The notes below the pieces were generated by a model. That model saw nothing but the letters and a program-made list of their open reading frames with translations. It ran no database searches and had not been told where the DNA came from. From Candidatus Shapirobacteria bacterium CG2_30_35_20 (GTDB lineage Bacteria; Patescibacteriota; Microgenomatia; UBA12405): a stretch of DNA of 7,769 bases. Below are positions 4,532 through 7,769 of the stretch, one piece after another; position 1 is the stretch's first letter, and the number at the start of each line of letters is the position of its first letter. Made by a program: the position numbers and the translations under genes. Where the stretch lies: the NCBI GenBank assembly GCA_001873665.1, contig MNZO01000025.1:1-7769 (forward strand). Reading direction: 5' to 3'.

Positions 4532-5287
4532 TCAATAAAACGGATCAACCCTATCTGACGGCACAAATTTTTGGACACCCTGCTTTATTTCTCCTTCTGT
4601 CACCCCATAATATTTATAAGTGTCAATTTTGGATAGCACTGTTAATTCATCGTTATTTGATGTCAAATCAGTCAACGACAACGCTTCTAATTTGTTTTGA
4701 GTCCACTCAGGTAAATAATAGGCCGAAATACTCATCTTTATGGTCGCCAAATCACCAGTAATGGTCATACTATAATTATCAATCGACAATACTGGTAAAC
4801 TTTTTTCCACCGCATTTATCATCGCCAAAAAATTAGCTTTTGGCCCAACTATTACCACATCTACCGGCACTGTTTGATATTCAAATTTTGTCGATTTTTT
4901 GGCAACATCCTTAATATCACCCAAAGTTACCGAAAAATCACTAACCTGATACTCAAAATCAGCTCCTATCTTACTAATAATCTTTACTAACAAATACGAA
5001 TTTTCCTCCGACAATACCCCATTTTCAATCAATGTCAACTTAGATTCTAACTCCGCCCGATCCAAAGATAACAAGTAAACCCTCTTTTCATTTAGTACCT
5101 TAGTCTCATTTACCACTTTATCAATCTGATTAAACAAACCCTTAATATCTATAATTTGTGGAACCACCCATCTCGCAAAAATCAACATCAATATTATCAT
5201 CACCCCTACCGGCATCGACCAGACCAACCAGACAGCAACATCCTTACCAAACAACTTGTCAGGCAAATAACTTTTTAATTTATTCAT
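4532..5287 (-). CDS. pilO: Type IV pilus inner-membrane platform protein PilO
   Basis: This 251-residue protein is PilO-like, a partner of PilN in the inner-membrane alignment complex of type IV pili. A short cytoplasmic stretch is followed by one membrane helix (about residues 17-38, VAVWLVWSMPVGVMIILMLIFA), then a helical, probably coiled-coil region (about 46-85) and an alpha/beta domain (about 100-200), the usual PilO order. The frame is open to an upstream ATG at 5317, but GGAGG at 5298-5302 (minus) and the ATGA overlap with pilN fix the start at 5287. The protein is longer than many PilO proteins. Its C-terminus ends RVDPFY, recalling the DPF tail motif of PilP- and GspC-type proteins. 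Assignment rests on topology and position as well as weak sequence similarity. Confidence 0.8.
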   Translation of the reverse strand: MNKLKSYLPDKLFGKDVAVWLVWSMPVGVMIILMLIFARWVVPQIIDIKGLFNQIDKVVNETKVLNEKRVYLLSLDRAELESKLTLIENGVLSEENSYLLVKIISKIGADFEYQVSDFSVTLGDIKDVAKKSTKFEYQTVPVDVVIVGPKANFLAMINAVEKSLPVLSIDNYSMTITGDLATIKMSISAYYLPEWTQNKLEALSLTDLTSNNDELTVLSKIDTYKYYGVTEGEIKQGVQKFVPSDRVDPFY

Positions 5288-5820
5288 TTTAAATATACCT
5301 CCATTGTGACCAACCATTGGGCAGTATTTTTTGTATAAACAGCCGACTTTACCACAATATTCTTAACTTCAGGCTCAGTCCCCATATTAACCTCAGCTAC
5401 CCGAGTTTCAACTTGCTTCATAGCATCATCACTACTGGCAATCACTGACATTACAAAATATTTTTTTTCTTTTAATTCAAAATCTCTTATTTCAATTTTT
5501 GAATCAAAAATATTTTCCACCATATTAAAAGCCTGCGCATATTCAAACCTCTCCCTCAATACCTTTCCCAAAAGTTTAGCCCGAAATTTTATTGACTGAC
5601 TGGTAATAATTTCGCTTGATAATTGCAAATAACCAGACAGCGCTACTTCATATTTTATTTTTTCTTTTTTCAACCACCAATCTCTTTTCAGCACCAAGAT
5701 AACTGACACCAAAATAACCCAAATTATCAAAAAAATAGTCAAAACTTTTCGACTCAAAGACTTGGCCTTGATAATCTCGACTTGAAATTTAGCCTGACTT
5801 GGCAATAAATTTAAACTCAT
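5284..5820 (-). CDS. pilN: Type IV pilus inner-membrane platform protein PilN
   Basis: This 178-residue PilN-like protein opens with MSLNLLPSQ. The LNLLP motif is the PilN segment that docks into the groove of cytoplasmic PilM. One membrane helix follows (about residues 26-44), then a helical region and an alpha/beta domain predicted outside the membrane (roughly 105-178). The size is normal. It overlaps pilM upstream and pilO downstream by 4 nt each (ATGA both times), so the three proteins are translated as a coupled set, as expected for a fixed-ratio complex. A weak AGGG lies a few bases before its ATG. Confidence 0.87.
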   Translation of the reverse strand: MSLNLLPSQAKFQVEIIKAKSLSRKVLTIFLIIWVILVSVILVLKRDWWLKKEKIKYEVALSGYLQLSSEIITSQSIKFRAKLLGKVLRERFEYAQAFNMVENIFDSKIEIRDFELKEKKYFVMSVIASSDDAMKQVETRVAEVNMGTEPEVKNIVVKSAVYTKNTAQWLVTMEVYLK

Positions 5821-6818
5821 AATAATGCCCTAAGGGCTGACCCTACCGCTACCGCAAACCTATAACCATCTATATTCAAATCAATTGGCACGACAATTCG
5901 CGTGGTGTCTATCTTCAAAAATGGTTGCATTATCTGTACCTCTACCCCCAATTTTTTAGTTAATTCTTCAGCCAACCCTGGCATTTTTGCCCCACCACCG
6001 CTCAAAATTAACAAATCAACCGATTTATTGTACGATTCAACATGCATCGCAATTGCCCGTCGCACTTCTTCTGACAAACTTTCAAATACTGGCATAATCG
6101 CATTTTTAATTTTTCCTTCCAATTCCATTTCTTTCATTCCATAAGCTTTTTTGTATTCTTCAGCACTCGCCATATCCAATCCCAAATTAACTGAAATAGA
6201 TCGAGTCAATGACTCACCTCCCACCGACAGTGATCGAGCAAAAGAAATATTTGAATTATGCAAACTGATAATATCCGAAAATTTTTTTCCGATATCCAAG
6301 ACCATTATGGAAACCGAATTTACTACAATCTGATTGACCAATCGTTTTAACGACAAAGAGGTCGGTTCAATCGCCACTAAATCAATTCCACAGTTTTTAA
6401 ATAATTTTACATATTCCGCGATTAGATCATTTCGAGCGGCAATGGCAAACACCGATAAACGACCAGCCTCATCGGTACTGATTACCTCATAATCAATCGA
6501 TACTTCGTCCAAAGGAAACGGCACAAAAGTTTCCGCTTCAAACCAAAGAGCATCCTTTATTTCACTGTCTTTTAATGGTGGCAACAATACCAATCTCGAC
6601 ACAATTTTGTTCTCAGGTATCGAAACTACTGCCTGACAATTTGACAATTTCATTTCCGAAACTAAGCTCTTTAATACCCTACTTACCTCCGACAATTTAT
6701 TAAACTGAGGCGTCTTAACTTCACCAATATTATCCAACACCACCTTATCCCCATCTTTTGATAAACTAACAATTTTTATACTCCCCACCCCCAAATCAAT
6801 TCCCACAAAATTACTCAT
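5817..6818 (-). CDS. pilM: Type IV pilus assembly ATPase-fold protein PilM
   Basis: This 333-residue cytoplasmic protein has the actin/FtsA fold and anchors the PilN-PilO membrane platform. Visible are the first phosphate motif GIDLGVGSIK (6-15), the PilM hallmark WFEAETFVPFPLDEVSIDYEV (92-112), the second phosphate motif LDIGKKFSD (174-182), ARSLSVGGESLT (194-205) and the adenosine motif LSGGGAKMPGL (272-282). The nucleotide-binding motifs appear intact. It heads a pilM-pilN-pilO cassette joined by ATGA overlaps. No pilP or pilQ follows pilO, which fits a cell without a secretin-bearing outer membrane. The ATG is preceded by an extended -10 box only 6 nt away, so pilM may be read from a leaderless transcript. 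Confidence 0.93.
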   Translation of the reverse strand: MSNFVGIDLGVGSIKIVSLSKDGDKVVLDNIGEVKTPQFNKLSEVSRVLKSLVSEMKLSNCQAVVSIPENKIVSRLVLLPPLKDSEIKDALWFEAETFVPFPLDEVSIDYEVISTDEAGRLSVFAIAARNDLIAEYVKLFKNCGIDLVAIEPTSLSLKRLVNQIVVNSVSIMVLDIGKKFSDIISLHNSNISFARSLSVGGESLTRSISVNLGLDMASAEEYKKAYGMKEMELEGKIKNAIMPVFESLSEEVRRAIAMHVESYNKSVDLLILSGGGAKMPGLAEELTKKLGVEVQIMQPFLKIDTTRIVVPIDLNIDGYRFAVAVGSALRALL

Positions 6819-6824
6819 ACAATC

Positions 6825-6833
6825 AGTTTAGCA
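6825..6833 (-). promoter_or_regulatory. Candidate extended -10 promoter of pilM-pilN-pilO
   Basis: On the minus strand TGC followed by TAAACT (hexamer 6825-6830) ends 6 nt before the pilM ATG (6816-6818). The geometry is the same as at rpsP, where TGC-TATAAT also ends 6 nt before ATG. TAAACT matches four of six consensus bases, and there is no clear -35. pilM may instead be read from the upstream pilin gene across the 59-bp gap. Confidence 0.4.
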
Positions 6834-6849
6834 AAAAATAAATATTTAT

Positions 6850-6880
6850 TTGGAAATTGGTTATTGGAAATTGGAAATTA
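6850..6880. repeat. TTGGAAATTGG direct repeats
   Basis: Two identical 11-mers, TTGGAAATTGG, lie at 6850-6860 and 6864-6874, with a third partial copy running into the stop codon of the pilin-like gene. Near copies occur at 2520-2530 (10 of 11 bases) and 3829-3839. All full or near copies lie in intergenic DNA. Confidence 0.6.
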
Positions 6881-7651
6881 GTCGCTAAGTATCTTTCCCT
6901 CCGCCATCATCCCTGACACCATAAACCCAGGTAATTTATACCGTCGACGAATGCTCAATTTTTTACTCGCCTGAGTTGATATTTTCCCCTCCGACACAAT
7001 ATTCTCTCCCTGTGAAGAAAATATATTACCCCCCGTGGCTTCAATGTAAAATTTGCCACCATTAATAATTGGGGTTACCACCAGTAAAATAGGGGAGTTA
7101 TCTGTCAAAATATTGACACAACCAGGAGGAGTATCGGTAAATCCTGAAACTTTTTTACTTCCAAAATTAAAACCGCTCCGAGCCACATTATAATTTGCCC
7201 CATTTTTATAAAAATAACTAATTTCCATCGACCCCGTAAAACCCACATTGCAAACATTTACACTGACACCGGCATAATAAGTCGTCCCGATATCTCCATT
7301 ATCCAAGTGGTTGACCAGCCAATAGCTTTCACTGCTTCCCGCTGGCACAAATTCATCAAAATTAATACTGTTCCCCACTCCAATTTTGCTAACGTTAATG
7401 TCGGCGACACTATTGTTACCCGGTGACGAATAATTAGTTCCCCCTGTTCCCAAATAAAAATTAATCCCCGATTCTGCCGTATCAAAGGCTTTTTTAAGCA
7501 ATTCATCATTGGCATTTATTTTTATTTCCACCGTCTCACTTTTTGACATCGATAGTCCCAAGGTCAACATCATCGCCGAAATCAACAATACAACTATCGC
7601 TACCTGACCTCTAACGCCAGAATAATTCAATTTACAATTTACAATTTTCAA
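6878..7651 (-). CDS. PilX-like minor pilin / pilus assembly protein
   Basis: This protein of up to 257 residues has one N-terminal membrane helix (GQVAIVVLLISAMMLTLGLSMS, about 15-36) followed by SETVEIKINANDELLKKAFDTAESGINFYL (37-66). That combination is typical of PilX N-terminal-type pilus assembly proteins, which have an E-x-K-x-x-x-N-x-x-x-x-x-K-A-F-x-x-A-E-S-G-I helix. The rest (about 70-230) is a glycine-, serine- and asparagine-rich, probably extracellular domain that I cannot assign. It lacks the glutamate at +5 of classical type IV prepilins. No ATG exists before the helix. The only starts are TTG at 7651 or TTG at 7630, neither with a Shine-Dalgarno sequence, and the first residues come from an ATTGTAA repeat. 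The stop lies 59 bp upstream of pilM, so joint expression is plausible. Confidence 0.7.
   Translation of the reverse strand: MKIVNCKLNYSGVRGQVAIVVLLISAMMLTLGLSMSKSETVEIKINANDELLKKAFDTAESGINFYLGTGGTNYSSPGNNSVADINVSKIGVGNSINFDEFVPAGSSESYWLVNHLDNGDIGTTYYAGVSVNVCNVGFTGSMEISYFYKNGANYNVARSGFNFGSKKVSGFTDTPPGCVNILTDNSPILLVVTPIINGGKFYIEATGGNIFSSQGENIVSEGKISTQASKKLSIRRRYKLPGFMVSGMMAEGKILSD
7628..7651 (-). repeat. ATTGTAA tandem repeat at the pilin-like gene start
   Basis: On the minus strand the heptamer ATTGTAA occurs twice in tandem, flanked by further ATTG units. It encodes the KIVNCKL stretch at the proposed N-terminus of the PilX-like protein. This resembles the intergenic AT repeats in this window more than normal coding sequence, so the true translation start is uncertain. 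Confidence 0.5.
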
Positions 7652-7659
7652 TTAATTTA

Positions 7660-7769
7660 TTAATTAACATTTAACAACAATTCTCTTGTTTCAGTATACA
7701 GTCTTTTTGATTCATCGATTATTTGTTCTTCGGCACATGATAATAATTTCAACCAATGCAAAGTTTCTT
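7660..7769 (-). CDS. Four-helix-bundle (S23-type) protein, C-terminal fragment
   Basis: An open frame enters from the right edge and ends at TAA (7660-7662), giving a 35-residue tail: ETLHWLKLLS at the left, an acidic and polar middle, and RLYTETRELLLNVN at the end. The W-L-K-L-L block followed some 15 residues later by an E-x-x-E-L-like helix resembles the C-terminal half of the four-helix-bundle proteins once named for 23S rRNA intervening sequences. Such genes are common in CPR genomes. The stop is only 8 nt before the TTG start of the PilX-like gene, so the two are probably in one transcript. Identification from so short a piece is tentative. Confidence 0.5.
   Translation of the reverse strand, partial: ETLHWLKLLSCAEEQIIDESKRLYTETRELLLNVN

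Noticed and set aside
5902..6333. Two plus-strand frames opposite pilM
   Set aside because: Both are antisense to the strongly conserved PilM motifs and show no protein-family features.
7258..7515. Minus-strand frame overlapping the PilX-like gene
   Set aside because: It is a shifted reading of the pilin-like gene, without the membrane helix and conserved block that the chosen frame has.
1..7769. Recoded TGA (code 25), CRISPR array, tRNA or rRNA gene, insertion sequence
   Set aside because: TGA acts as a normal stop in four genes, including tight ATGA overlaps. No spaced direct-repeat array, cloverleaf, rRNA-like stretch or transposase gene was seen.

Overview
The window is AT-rich and tightly packed, and it reads with the standard stop codons. 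TGA ends abiEi, abiEii, pilM and pilN, so the TGA-as-glycine code of Gracilibacteria and Absconditabacteria is excluded. Very small housekeeping proteins, a type IV pilus PilM-PilN-PilO cassette with no adjacent PilP or PilQ, a four-helix-bundle protein gene, several apparently leaderless genes and AT-rich intergenic repeats together suggest a Candidate Phyla Radiation (Patescibacteria) bacterium, possibly Microgenomates-like. That placement is an inference; there is no rRNA here to confirm it.

Layout, left to right. Bases 2-604 hold the C-terminal end of the RecG helicase (+). Next come two toxin-antitoxin modules placed back to back: an AbiEi/AbiEii (type IV) pair on the minus strand (573-1816) and a BrnT/BrnA-like (type II) pair on the plus strand (1980-2517). 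They diverge from a 163-bp control region that carries two TTGACA promoters and two candidate operators. A compact plus-strand group follows: rpmF (L32), nusB and rnc (RNase III), 2570-3762, with genes overlapping or 1 bp apart. An intergenic stretch with nested inverted repeats leads to rpsP (S16) and khpA (KH-domain RNA-binding protein), 3895-4470. A perfect 30-bp palindrome lies between khpA and the converging pilus genes. From there to the right edge everything is on the minus strand. In transcription order the genes are a four-helix-bundle protein fragment (7660-7769), a PilX-like minor pilin candidate (6878-7651), and then pilM, pilN and pilO (6818 down to 4532), which are joined by 4-nt ATGA overlaps.

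How the genes fit together. rpmF-nusB-rnc and rpsP-khpA all concern ribosome production: rRNA transcription antitermination, pre-rRNA cleavage, ribosomal proteins and an RNA chaperone. PilM, PilN and PilO form the inner-membrane alignment platform of a type IV pilus, and the PilX-like protein would be a minor subunit. The TA pairs look like an accessory island between recG and the ribosome-related operon.

The most notable signals are regulatory. A 31-bp near-perfect inverted repeat sits over the transcription start of the abiE operon. rpmF, rpsP, pilM and brnT have -10 boxes 5-7 nt before their ATG, which implies leaderless mRNAs. A roughly 114-nt nested inverted repeat lies immediately behind the RNase III gene. 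I see no convincing wholly new gene system. The divergent TA island and its operators are the best candidates for follow-up.
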